Assembly (NCBI GenBank): GCA_029940695.1
Contig: JAPYUP010000009.1
Span: 1-54,654, forward strand
DNA length: 54,654 nucleotides
From: Candidatus Thalassarchaeaceae archaeon
GTDB taxonomy: Archaea; Thermoplasmatota; Poseidoniia; Poseidoniales; Thalassarchaeaceae
Reading direction: 5' to 3'
The position numbers were made by a program, and so were the translations under genes. Below, in pieces: positions 25,501 through 32,392 of this stretch (position 1 is its first letter; each line of letters starts with the position of its first letter). The notes under the pieces were generated by a model. The model saw nothing but the letters and a program-made list of their open reading frames with translations. It made no database searches and was not told the origin of the DNA.

Positions 25501-25673
25501 AGGTTGGGGATAATGGGATCCCAATCAGAGGTCACATACACTGCGCTGACATCAGCTGCAGGTGTAAGTGCCCACTCTTCCTCGGGTTCATCGTCTCCGC
25601 CCAAGCAACCGGCGAACGCTGCCGCCAGCATGCTCAGGGTAAGCATCATTGCAATCATTTTATTTTTGAACAT
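22530..25673 (-). CDS. Lipoprotein with a circularly permuted SBP_bac_3 domain and two tandem LivJ domains
   Basis: 1047 residues from the ATG at 25673. The signal peptide ends in a lipobox (AAAFAGC near residue 22). Residues 40-215 match the second two thirds of an SBP_bac_3 polar-amino-acid receptor (VTSDWDPIIPNLNDG, MTITAAREEVVDFTRGYY, then the C-terminal lobe and closing helix). Residues 228-275 then match the first third (LKFCSDTSYPPFENLDADG, GFSVDLGNAI), so the order is circularly permuted. A Cys-rich linker GCTDSTAANYNSAANSDDGS follows (305-325), then two Peripla_BP_6/LivJ domains (about 331-687 and 688-1047), each starting KIGLLNPLTGPIAVYAP. It should capture substrates for the fused permease encoded next. 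The open frame to 26153 lies over purM and is rejected as start. Confidence 0.85.
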   Translation of the reverse strand: MFKNKMIAMMLTLSMLAAAFAGCLGGDDEPEEEWALTPAADVSAVYVTSDWDPIIPNLNDGTMCEAILSTMTITAAREEVVDFTRGYYTSSQGVIGGSSAATITSVADLNAAGTTIALQSGTTSDLYAADNLAAATIVAFADFPSVIAAVDNGDADYALGDAPVLALAGTILAVFSDENYGIAVAEDDNGELLDALNVAISAVIDSGEHDLIAGAWDLAAPIVDDTTADTATAYPTPTEGSTLTAVLESGNLKFCSDTSYPPFENLDADGNAEGFSVDLGNAIVDEIAAHYMGTANPTYTPPVVAGCTDSTAANYNSAANSDDGSCVAATTKIGLLNPLTGPIAVYAPAFTVAAQMAIDDLNAAGGNFELIEADSGCSGDVAGAAAQSLVDAGVVGVAGAACSGASMAANAVLNAAGVVQVSYASTNPGLSDSTAYPGFWRVVPSDAIQGPAMADMVTAAGATNPALLHMTNDYGSGLADAFEGAWGTANLCTKIGYEDTTTDFAAQVQAIADASCGSVVMVTYSTDGAAILETMAVLGVSVPVFGADGIADSAFLDDFSAPGAANGVQATKPRAGSSAGDFNDRCAADTTCAGGIYTGETYDAMMMIGAAHNMAGDDMADHLNMVGTAYAGASGTHTFTADGDVGGAGYDICRFDALSSTDVFFSCRAYWTLEGGIAASEFTGTTVKIGLLNPLTGPIAVYAPGFTAAAAIAMQLINVAGYGSGLQFELITADSGCDGTVAATAAQTLVDAGVVAVAGAACSGATMGANAVLSAAGIPMISYASTNPGLSDSTAYPNFFRVVPSDAIQGPALSDVVTNRGSSNPALLYMTNDYGSGFADAFEAAWGTDNLCTKIGYEETTTDFTSQVSAVVSEGCDSVVLISYAADGAAIVEELASQSFTGAIYGGDGIAEEGLCTSMATNATCAGIVATKPAAGTPSERSVAFGMLCGANSYCADGIYTAETFDALIIIAYSVFAQAGSPPGTPLASMIAVVGQGFVGASGVHSFNADGDVGGSGYCVGDFTVTAGTASYDCTQHWDFYNGITSV
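22540..24690 (-). repeat. Tandem duplication of the LivJ domain
   Basis: The two domains lie about 1080 bases apart; for instance 23101-23206 and 24181-24286 align without gaps and differ at only a handful of positions. Identity is highest around the ligand-cleft strand GLSDSTAYP, SDAIQGPA and TNDYGSG, and lower in the C-terminal halves, as expected after duplication with patchy gene conversion. Confidence 0.85.
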
Positions 25674-25712
25674 AGCGATCTCACTATCCGTGCCCCTGCG
25701 GACAACGAGCAC

Positions 25713-25773
25713 GTTATAGAGATTGTTGAATGTTTCCTTTATAAGCAACATACGAAATATCAACCATTTAAGG
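25713..25773. promoter_or_regulatory. Divergent promoter region between the Liv operon and purM
   Basis: This AT-rich spacer holds a TATA-like CTTATAAAG on the minus strand (25737-25745) and a second TCTATAACG (25712-25720), both suitably placed for the binding-protein start at 25673, and a plus-strand ATTTAAGG (25766-25773) about 45 bases before the purM ATG at 25814. Confidence 0.45.
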
Positions 25774-25813
25774 TGATTTTTCTTATTATTCCATAGATTG
25801 CTTCTCCGAGAGG

Positions 25814-26965
25814 ATGAAGTCTTTGATTTCACTCGCTCGGGTCGTGGCAGAGCCCATGGACTACGCTTCGAGCGGAGTCGATACCGAGCGGGAGGGTTTG
25901 GCCGTGGCCAGCCTGATTGAGGCAGTGGGAGCCTCTGGAAGGCTGTCAGGCCAACTTGGGGCCCCAGTTCCACTGCCTGGGGGTTTCGGGGGGGTCGTTG
26001 AGTTCGGTGACTCCTGCTTGGCATTGGCAACGGACGGAGTCGGCTCCAAACTCCAAATCGCAAACCAACTAGGTCGCCTAGAGGGCGTAGGCATCGATTG
26101 CGTGGCGATGAACGTGAACGATCTGATTTGCGTTGGGGCAGAACCACTGGCATTCGTGGACTACGTCGCCGTCCCCGAGACGGACCCCGCCGTGCACAAA
26201 GTGCTGGGCGCCTCGCTATCCGAGGGTTGCTCGAGGGCGCGCGTCACCCTTGCCGGAGGCGAGACCGCGACCCTCCCGGGAATCGTCAATGAGCTCGACC
26301 TTTCTGGCACCGCCCTAGGTTGGTTCTCCCGCGGGTGTGGGATTACGGGCGAGAGATTGGAGGCGGGTGACGTTCTCATCGGCCTGCCCAGCAGCGGCCT
26401 TCACTCCAACGGCTACACCCTAGTTCGAGCGGTCCTGGAGAGGTCGAATTGCTCGTTGGAAGATGTGGCTCCGTTCGATGTCGAACACCCATCTAGGGAG
26501 ATCGAGCGCTTTCCCAATAACAGTGGCAAGACGTCTCTTGGAGAAGTTATATTGAATCCGACCCGAATCTACGTCGACCCGGTGGTTGACCTGATAATGG
26601 AGTCTAGGGGGGAGGGCGGCGTTTGCCCGGAGGATAGCATCAAGGCCATCGCTCACATTACCGGAGGAGGACTCTCGAACCTGCTGAGGCTCCATGACTC
26701 CCTCGGTTGGCACATTGGCGAGCCACTGTCAGCGCAGCCAGAGTTCGAGTGGATAGCAGAGATCGGTTCTGTGAACAGCAAGGAGATGCACCGAACCTTC
26801 AACATGGGGATGGGGATGGTAGTGGCTGTCTCTGCAGCTGCCGCAGATCCGGTTGCATATTGGCTTGAGGAGCGGCTGTCCGGAAGTAGGGTCGTGGGTG
26901 AAGTGGTCGATCAAGGCAGGGTGGTGACTCACTCGGATTCCGGAGTGAGGTTCGTTCGCTACTGA
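25814..26965 (+). CDS. purM: Phosphoribosylformylglycinamidine cyclo-ligase (AIR synthetase)
   Basis: Forms AIR from FGAM and ATP in purine synthesis, cytoplasmic. The family start MDYASSGVDTEREG is at residues 15-28, so an ATG at 25856 may be the true start (369 residues); 25814 is the most upstream ATG. Other signatures: LATDGVGSKLQIA (the DGVGTK-type ATP loop), MNVNDLICVGAEPLAFVDYVA, LAGGETATLPGIV, SSGLHSNGYTLVR, ILNPTRIYVDPV, IAHITGGGLSNLLR and NMGMGMVVAV. All expected catalytic loops are present. Other pur genes are not adjacent. Confidence 0.93.
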   Translation: MKSLISLARVVAEPMDYASSGVDTEREGLAVASLIEAVGASGRLSGQLGAPVPLPGGFGGVVEFGDSCLALATDGVGSKLQIANQLGRLEGVGIDCVAMNVNDLICVGAEPLAFVDYVAVPETDPAVHKVLGASLSEGCSRARVTLAGGETATLPGIVNELDLSGTALGWFSRGCGITGERLEAGDVLIGLPSSGLHSNGYTLVRAVLERSNCSLEDVAPFDVEHPSREIERFPNNSGKTSLGEVILNPTRIYVDPVVDLIMESRGEGGVCPEDSIKAIAHITGGGLSNLLRLHDSLGWHIGEPLSAQPEFEWIAEIGSVNSKEMHRTFNMGMGMVVAVSAAAADPVAYWLEERLSGSRVVGEVVDQGRVVTHSDSGVRFVRY

Positions 26966-27013
26966 TTCCCCCCCCTTCATCAATGCCTTTTGAGGTGGGG
27001 CCCTCCGCAAACC

Positions 27014-28345
27014 ATGGCCGAGGGCGGTGCGGGCGGATGGCCCGGAGTGGTACACCGCGAGGGGCGTACCCTGATGCGGCTGCCAAATGCGCCGGAAATC
27101 ACAGGGCAGGGGCCGAGAGCCAAGGGCTCAGGTTCGGTCTTTCACAATCCGGCTATGGCGGGAAGCAGGACCCGTAGTGTACTCCTGCTGAGGCACGCAA
27201 TCGAGACGGGAATTCTTGGAGACGGTGCCATCTACGCCCTAGATGGACTCTCGGCGACTGGCATAAGAGCGCGCAGGTGGCTCAACGAGTTGCCTCCAGA
27301 CTTAGCCGAGAGGATGAGGATTACGATTGTCGACCTAGACCCGAGCGCCCTAGTATGGGCAAAAGGATCCCATGAGGAGTTTCCCCCCGCACATGGTTGC
27401 GGACAAATCAATCCGGTCGAGGGGGATCTCAGGAGCGTTGTGCTCGAGAGCGGCAGGCACTGGGTCGACATTGACCCCTACGGGTCACCCGTTCCCTTCA
27501 TCGACACCGCGATCCAATCTCTGGCCCGGAGCAGCGTCATCGAGGTCAGTGCGACCGACACAGCAGCCCTGACGGGGTCGTCTAGGCATCCGTTGTTGAG
27601 GCGTTACGGCGCGCGCGTCAGGACAGATCGGCTAGCACACGACTCGGGCCTGAGGGTCATGCTTGCGATGGTGGCCAAGGCAGCTGCGCGACACGACCGT
27701 GCAATCGAACCATTGCTCTCGGTATGGGACTCGCATCACCTCAGGGTCTCAACTCGGGTCATCAGGAGCGTGGAGGCGGCTAACAGGGTCGAGGGTGGCC
27801 TTGGATGGAGGATGCATTCACCCACGGCGGAGGAGGTCGAGGCGTCGATGGCCTCGGGGCTGCACCACGGGACCTCGCTCGAGCAGTTACCGATGAACTG
27901 CCTGCTCCCTCTCAATTACCCACTGAATCAAAGTGATTCGAGAGTCTCCGGTCCACTCTGGGTCGGTGCGATGGGCGAAGCCTCAGCAATGTCCTCAATG
28001 ACCGTCGAGCGTGCAATCGAGGCTTGTGGGCCTCCTGCCATCGGGAACGACCCCGTAGGCTGGACCGAGCGGGAATTTGATCTCGAACGCAGGCGGGTTG
28101 CGAGGAGCGTTCGAAACATCAGCGAGGAGGCAGGAGCGATAGATGCTCACCACCACATCGTCGTCGACGACCTAGCCACTTGGCTAGGTGTTGGTGCACC
28201 GCCCAGCCCCCGAAGAATGGTCGAGGCTCTGCAGAAATCGGGTCACAGGGCTGGGCTGACTCACTACGGACGGCCGTCATTCAGGACCGATTCCCCATGG
28301 GAGGACGTCGCAGAGGCAGCGAGGTCTCTTCAGCCGCCGATGTAA
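27014..28345 (+). CDS. trm1: tRNA (guanine(26)-N2)-dimethyltransferase Trm1
   Basis: 443 residues. SAM-dependent enzyme methylating G26 in tRNA, found in archaea and eukaryotes. Signatures: GSVFHNPAMAGSRTRSV at the N-terminus, ALDGLSATGIRARRWL (motif I), IVDLDPSALVWA, the catalytic HWVDIDPYGSPVPFID (motif IV), EVSATDTAALTGS and RYGARV. The C-terminal domain is also present with WVGAMGEAS. The usual cysteine pair of the C-terminal zinc ribbon is not visible; the region reads HHLRVSTRVIR directly into the next part, as in the shorter archaeal forms. Its 3' end overlaps the convergent moaA by 16 bases. I chose the ATG at 27014 because the earlier frame start is in a G/C-rich leader. Confidence 0.92.
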   Translation: MAEGGAGGWPGVVHREGRTLMRLPNAPEITGQGPRAKGSGSVFHNPAMAGSRTRSVLLLRHAIETGILGDGAIYALDGLSATGIRARRWLNELPPDLAERMRITIVDLDPSALVWAKGSHEEFPPAHGCGQINPVEGDLRSVVLESGRHWVDIDPYGSPVPFIDTAIQSLARSSVIEVSATDTAALTGSSRHPLLRRYGARVRTDRLAHDSGLRVMLAMVAKAAARHDRAIEPLLSVWDSHHLRVSTRVIRSVEAANRVEGGLGWRMHSPTAEEVEASMASGLHHGTSLEQLPMNCLLPLNYPLNQSDSRVSGPLWVGAMGEASAMSSMTVERAIEACGPPAIGNDPVGWTEREFDLERRRVARSVRNISEEAGAIDAHHHIVVDDLATWLGVGAPPSPRRMVEALQKSGHRAGLTHYGRPSFRTDSPWEDVAEAARSLQPPM

Positions 28346-29328
28346 GACATCTCAATCCGCGGCAGGGACGAGGTCTCCGATGAACGCATTTCGCTGTATC
28401 TATCCGTCCTTCGACTCCAGACCGCGGCAATCGCATCGGTCAGCTCATCTATTGCTCCTCCATCGTGAATTATTGCCCTGAGATCGTGCCCTCCTGAAGC
28501 GAACAAGCAAGTGAAGAGATGCCCGTCTGCGGAGAGGCGCGCACGCACGCAATCGCCGCAGAACGGCTCCGAGACGGATGAGATGAAGCCGATTTCTCCC
28601 GAGCCATCTGAGTGGGCCCACCTAGTCGCGACGTCGCTCGGTGACTCGCCCTCTATAGGAACAAAATCGAACTCCCTCTGAAGCTCCTTGAGCAGGTCCA
28701 TCGAGTGGACGACCTGCCCCGGGCTCCATCCGTTGGTCCTACCGACGTCCATGTACTCGATGAATCGGACGATGACCCCGGTCCCCTGAAAGTGTCCAAC
28801 TAGAGCGGGAACCTCGGATTCGTTGACGCCGCGTTGTACAACACAGTTGACCTTCACGGGACCGAGGTCGTTCTCGAGTGCGGCCTCGATGCCCTCTAGC
28901 ACGGTCTCGACCGGGATGGTACAATCGGCCATGCTCGCGTGAGTCTGCGGGTCGATGGCGTCTAGACTGACTGTCACCCTATCCAGGCCGGAATCTGCCA
29001 GCAGCGGTGCCTGATCCCTGAGAAGAGAGGCGTTGGTTGTAAGCGCCGTCTCGACGCCGAGAGTCGAGAGCCGTTGTACGAGAGCGGGAACGCCGGGTCT
29101 CAGAAGGGGCTCTCCGCCGGTGATTCTGACCTTGCTTAGGCCCAGTGGAAGGCACGCGCTAACGAACCTCTCAATCTCCTCGAACGATAGCAGGGCCCGT
29201 CGGGGAAGGAACGTGTGCTGCTCACCGAAGCGCTCCCTAGGCATGCAGTACCGGCATCTGAAGTTGCACCTATCGGTAACGGAGATTCTCAGATCTCTCA
29301 GGGGCCTGTCAAACCTGTCCCTCACCAC
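28330..29328 (-). CDS. moaA: GTP 3',8-cyclase MoaA
   Basis: 332 residues, GTG start. Radical-SAM enzyme for the first step of molybdenum cofactor synthesis. The N-terminal cluster motif is CNFRCRYC (CX3CX2C) after LRISVTDR; VRITGGEPLLRPG binds SAM; NASLL and DRVTVSLDA follow; the C-terminal cluster uses EPFCGDCVRARLSADGHLFTC (CX2CX13C). The protein ends in Gly-Gly (YIGG), the motif needed for turnover. Everything expected is present. No other moa gene is adjacent. Confidence 0.95.
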   Translation of the reverse strand: MVRDRFDRPLRDLRISVTDRCNFRCRYCMPRERFGEQHTFLPRRALLSFEEIERFVSACLPLGLSKVRITGGEPLLRPGVPALVQRLSTLGVETALTTNASLLRDQAPLLADSGLDRVTVSLDAIDPQTHASMADCTIPVETVLEGIEAALENDLGPVKVNCVVQRGVNESEVPALVGHFQGTGVIVRFIEYMDVGRTNGWSPGQVVHSMDLLKELQREFDFVPIEGESPSDVATRWAHSDGSGEIGFISSVSEPFCGDCVRARLSADGHLFTCLFASGGHDLRAIIHDGGAIDELTDAIAAVWSRRTDRYSEMRSSETSSLPRIEMSYIGG

Positions 29329-29412
29329 ACCTCCACGGTGCGGCTGATGGTGAAGAGGTTGTCGAGGGAGAACAGGTTGAAGAGAGGGCAGTCGTAGCGC
29401 TGCCTGAGCCAG

Positions 29413-29976
29413 ATGCTGGAGATTACTGAGAAGGCTAGGGAAATGCTCAACCAGTTCGCCGAACAGGCTGAGAACGAAGGTGAGTTGGCCCTCAAGGTGG
29501 ATATCGTCGGACGAGGCCCCAAGGGCTTCAATTATGACCTCCAGCTAGTCGACAAGAACGATGCTCAAGAGGATGACATAGAGATTGAAGTCAATGGGAT
29601 GGCAGTCTTCGTGGGTGCTCGCAGTGCTCTGTATCTCGACGGTACCACGCTCGACTACAAGGAGACACTGATGGGTGGTGGGTTCAGTTTCGAGAACCCC
29701 AATCCGCTGTGGATTGACGATTTGTCGAAAGCGGTCGCAGAGATCATCGCTGAGCAGGTTAATCCGGTAGTGGCCACTCACGGCGGCCACGTGGATCTGA
29801 TTGGGGTCGATGACGGCAAGGCGATTATCGCATTCGGAGGCGGTTGCCAAGGCTGTGGCATGGTTGATGTAACACTCAAGCAGGGTGTCGAGGTCATGAT
29901 CACGGAGGGCGTTCCCGGGGTCTCCGAAGTCGTGGATGCCACTGATCACGCTGCCGGCACTGACCCATTCTACTAG
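29413..29976 (+). CDS. nfuA: NfuA-like Fe-S carrier (degenerate A-type plus Nfu domain)
   Basis: 187 residues. Residues 1-95 form an A-type/HesB-like domain (MLEITEKAREMLNQFAE...FVGARSALYLDGTTLDY) with none of the three cluster cysteines of IscA, as in E. coli NfuA. Residues 105-175 are the Nfu domain: PVVATHGGHVDLIGVDDGKA then FGGGCQGCGMVDVTL with the CxxC that holds a 4Fe-4S cluster at the dimer interface, and VPGVSEVVDATDH. It carries Fe-S clusters to target enzymes; MoaA next door (divergent) is one possible client, but that is only proximity. Confidence 0.88.
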   Translation: MLEITEKAREMLNQFAEQAENEGELALKVDIVGRGPKGFNYDLQLVDKNDAQEDDIEIEVNGMAVFVGARSALYLDGTTLDYKETLMGGGFSFENPNPLWIDDLSKAVAEIIAEQVNPVVATHGGHVDLIGVDDGKAIIAFGGGCQGCGMVDVTLKQGVEVMITEGVPGVSEVVDATDHAAGTDPFY

Positions 29977-29977
29977 G

Positions 29978-30748
29978 CTAGTAGACCATCGGGACGTCGT
30001 CATCGTCGTCATCTAGATCCGGCGCAGGAAGAGCCGTCGCCTGTGCACGCTCGAATGCCTCTCTGACTCGTTCCTCGATGTTCTTTGCGTCCTCGAGCAG
30101 CCCCTTCACTGGGATTTCAATGTCCATCAAATCGCTCAGTCCCTCAATGGCGATTAGCGCGGCCCTCGCATCGGGGTACATCGGATTGCACTCGGCCAGC
30201 AGGGCTGTCACGTCAAGCCCCCTTCGCTCGCCCTCTGCGATGAGATAGCCGGCGATTCCAGCGACCACGCCCTGCTGGATACGCTGAATGTCGGAGTTGT
30301 CAAGTTGGTCGCGCCCGATGCTCGTCGATGCCACCCCCCAAAGCTCGCTGTCCTCCTTGATGCCGAGGTCGTTGCTTACTACGCCATCGATTACCACCAG
30401 TCGGTCGAAGCCTCCCTTGGTGAACCACTCCAGCACGGTGTTAGCGAAGTAGACGTCGTGCTCGCCGGGGAACTGTATCTCCGCGGTGAAGACACCGATG
30501 CCCTCGCCTTGGTAGACACGGACCGGATGCTTAGGCACCGAGTCGTGAATCAGTGCCACGGCGGGGAACTTCGGGTGGAGCACGGTTCCCATCGGGCTGA
30601 GGTCGAGGGACTTGATTAGGTGAGAAGTTGCAATCACACCGACGGAACCAACGGTTGAGAATCCGCATATCGCTGTCCCACCGAGGCGAGACGGGTCGGC
30701 TTCGGTGTGGAGGACGAGCGGGTAGCCGTCGCTCGAATCGTGACTCAT
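29978..30748 (-). CDS. PAC2-family protein (proteasome assembly chaperone-like), first paralogue
   Basis: 256 residues from the ATG at 30748. PAC2/DUF75 fold: GGTAICGFSTVGSVGVIATSHL with a Gly-rich first helix, VLHPKFPAVALIHDS, IGVFTAEIQFPG, DRLVVIDGVVSND and GVVAGIAGYLIAEGERRGLDVTALLAE, then YPDARAALIAIEGL and a helical end. Archaeal PbaA and PbaB of this family help build or cap the 20S proteasome. The C-terminus is an acidic run (DDDDDD) ending PMVY, so Tyr is the last residue and no HbYX motif is formed, unlike the paralogue at 36883. The earlier frame start at 30823 has no conserved sequence. Confidence 0.82.
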   Translation of the reverse strand: MSHDSSDGYPLVLHTEADPSRLGGTAICGFSTVGSVGVIATSHLIKSLDLSPMGTVLHPKFPAVALIHDSVPKHPVRVYQGEGIGVFTAEIQFPGEHDVYFANTVLEWFTKGGFDRLVVIDGVVSNDLGIKEDSELWGVASTSIGRDQLDNSDIQRIQQGVVAGIAGYLIAEGERRGLDVTALLAECNPMYPDARAALIAIEGLSDLMDIEIPVKGLLEDAKNIEERVREAFERAQATALPAPDLDDDDDDVPMVY

Positions 30749-30799
30749 GCTTCGGCCCTGTGGGGAGCCGCTTTGAATCTCACGGCTTCTGGGTGTGAG

Positions 30800-30840
30800 A
30801 ATTTGTGTTAAGGAATATACCAAAAAAATAACCTGATAAG
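30800..30840. promoter_or_regulatory. AT-rich divergent promoter between PAC2 gene and unknown gene
   Basis: GGAATATAC (30812-30820) is a near-palindromic TATA-like element that could serve either strand: about 46 bases before the plus ATG at 30862 and about 65 bases before the minus ATG at 30748. A run of A follows (30822-30828). Confidence 0.4.
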
Positions 30841-30861
30841 CAACAATCCCCCGGCATTAGC

Positions 30862-31419
30862 ATGGCTGCCAGCATTCCCAAGGACCTTGGGAGAATGTAC
30901 CTCGTGCTGGGCTCACAGGAGATTAGTCTCTCCGATTACACTAGGGAGGCGAATGAGAGATGGCTCAGAGTAACCCCCCAAGACACATGGTCATCCACTC
31001 TATCGAGAGTTAGGATAGCACGCCAAGAGGCATTAGAGAGAACGCTGGAGATTATTCGGAGCAGCGGTTTCCCCGACCGGGGCTCAGCGTTCGCCAAGCT
31101 GCTCGACGCTTGTGGCATCGAGAAGAAGGCTGACGTGGTACTCGCAGCTATCCAATACATGAGGTCGGTGGAGAAGGAGAGTGTCACACCGCCGAGGGAG
31201 CTCAAGAGGCTGATTGAGGAGACAAGGAAGTGGCCTAGGGGCAGAGTGGGAAAATGGAATATCTCTCTCTACATCAGCAGGATGCTCGAGGGTAGTTCCC
31301 CGAAGAGGCACAGTACTCCGTTTCTCGAACATCCCCGCAGGAGACCGCGGAAGAACGGCTACGTGGTCCTGACAGACGCCGGAAGGGACCATCTCGATCA
31401 CTTGTCCCTGAATAGGTGA
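30862..31419 (+). CDS. Unknown helical protein with a winged-helix-like end
   Basis: 185 residues; no family recognised. The N-terminus reads PKDLGRMYLVLGSQEISLSD; the middle is helical with an LDACGIEKKADVVLAAIQYM segment; the end NGYVVLTDAGRDHLDHL resembles the last strand and helix of a winged-helix DNA-binding domain, and the preceding stretch is Arg/Lys-rich (HPRRRPRKN). No signal peptide or membrane helix. A DNA-binding or regulatory role is an inference from these traits. The next gene starts 5 bases downstream, so the two are likely cotranscribed. Confidence 0.7.
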   Translation: MAASIPKDLGRMYLVLGSQEISLSDYTREANERWLRVTPQDTWSSTLSRVRIARQEALERTLEIIRSSGFPDRGSAFAKLLDACGIEKKADVVLAAIQYMRSVEKESVTPPRELKRLIEETRKWPRGRVGKWNISLYISRMLEGSSPKRHSTPFLEHPRRRPRKNGYVVLTDAGRDHLDHLSLNR

Positions 31420-31424
31420 GCACC

Positions 31425-31811
31425 ATGTCAGGGGAATCGAGGGACTGGTCATACACCTCCCACGTCGGCGAGGATCTGAGGAAGGCCGACCTCGTGGGTG
31501 TTGACCTGCGCAGGGCTATTCTTGACAGAGCTGATCTCGAAGGCGCGAACCTCTCGGGGGCCGATCTTCGCAACGCCTCGCTCAGGGGAGCGAATCTGAT
31601 GAAGGCCGCATTGGACGGCGCCGACCTGAGGGGGGCACGCCTGATTAAGGCGAGGCTTGGGCTCTCCAATCTGCAGGGCGCGCGCCTTAACGGTACTGAC
31701 CTGCGCGGCGTCCGCGGCAAGTATGCGGTCTGGCGCGATGCCAACTGGTGGGATGCGACGATGGACGACTCGCTTCGCATGGCACTGGAGAAGAAGTGGC
31801 CGAGGGAGTAG
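31425..31811 (+). CDS. Pentapeptide-repeat protein
   Basis: 128 residues from the ATG at 31425 (a GTG at 31416 overlaps the previous stop). Residues 17-95 form about 16 consecutive A(D/N)LXX repeats (RKADLVGVDLRRAIL, then ADLEGANLSGADL and so on), which fold as a right-handed quadrilateral beta-helix. The C-terminus (WRDANWWDATMDDSLRMALE) may be a capping helix. Such folds can mimic DNA or serve as scaffolds; no specific role is visible. Adjacent to the unknown helical gene, with which it may act. Confidence 0.85.
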   Translation: MSGESRDWSYTSHVGEDLRKADLVGVDLRRAILDRADLEGANLSGADLRNASLRGANLMKAALDGADLRGARLIKARLGLSNLQGARLNGTDLRGVRGKYAVWRDANWWDATMDDSLRMALEKKWPRE

Positions 31812-32228
31812 TCACTCGGGTGCGAGGCTGACGAGGCCCTCGCGCAGCCACTCGGGAACGGGTACCTTCTGCTTGACGTCGTTCATGTCCACACACACAG
31901 TTACTTGGTCAGAGGTCCAGCACAGCACGCCGTCCTGGTTGCGGAACTCGTAGCGCCACGAGATCGAGGTGTTGCCGATTCTCGGTACGGTGATGGTGCA
32001 GTGGACGGTGTCGCCGTAAGCCAGAGGGTGGAGGAATTGGGCATCGCTGTGGACCAGGGGGAATCCTATGCCGTGCTCGTGCAGTATGGCGTTGTAGTGC
32101 ATACTGCACGAATGCTCCCAGGACTCCTCGAAGAACCTGTGCGCGAGGTCCCAGAACTCGGGGTAGTAGACGATGCCCGCTATGTCTATCATTGGGAAGT
32201 CGATTCGTCGCACGGCGGTGAACACCAT
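31812..32228 (-). CDS. Acyl-CoA thioesterase, 4HBT hot-dog family
   Basis: 138 residues from the ATG at 32228. Hot-dog fold signatures: RRIDFPMIDIAGIVYYPEFWDLAHRF, where the Asp in the DxAG segment corresponds to the catalytic Asp of 4-hydroxybenzoyl-CoA thioesterases, followed by HEHGIGFPLVHSDAQFLHPLAYGDTV and the VTVCVDM strand. The open frame upstream to 32282 runs into the tRNA-Arg gene and is not used. It likely hydrolyses an acyl-CoA in the cytoplasm; the acyl group is unknown. It converges with the pentapeptide gene (1 base between stops). Confidence 0.82.
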   Translation of the reverse strand: MVFTAVRRIDFPMIDIAGIVYYPEFWDLAHRFFEESWEHSCSMHYNAILHEHGIGFPLVHSDAQFLHPLAYGDTVHCTITVPRIGNTSISWRYEFRNQDGVLCWTSDQVTVCVDMNDVKQKVPVPEWLREGLVSLAPE

Positions 32229-32270
32229 GGCATTGGGTCGGGCAACAGGTGCTTGAACGCTGTGACGAAG

Positions 32271-32347
32271 TGGCGGACCCACCGCGATTCGAACACGGGT
32301 TTCCAGCTCCGGAGGCTAGAGTGATATCCAGGCTACACTATGGGTCC
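32271..32347 (-). tRNA. tRNA-Arg (CCG)
   Basis: Minus-strand cloverleaf: acceptor GGACCCA pairs with TGGGTCC, D-arm GTG/CAC, anticodon stem CTAGC/GCTGG around the loop CTCCGGA (anticodon CCG), T-arm CCGTG/CGCGG with TTCGAAT. The 3' CCA is encoded (32271-32273). No intron. Confidence 0.95.
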
Positions 32348-32392
32348 AGTGGCGCCTCCAAGGACCCTTCCTAATTGAATAGGTCGCTTGCG

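Noticed and set aside
25674-26153. Upstream extension of the receptor frame over purM
   Set aside because: The added 160 residues are Arg/Pro-rich antisense of purM; the lipoprotein signal starts at the ATG at 25673.
29322-29412. Minus-strand frame with protein-like residues (CPLFNLFSLDNLF) in the moaA-nfuA spacer
   Set aside because: No start inside the spacer; the frame needs nfuA antisense to begin, and it ends in the moaA leader. Probably chance.
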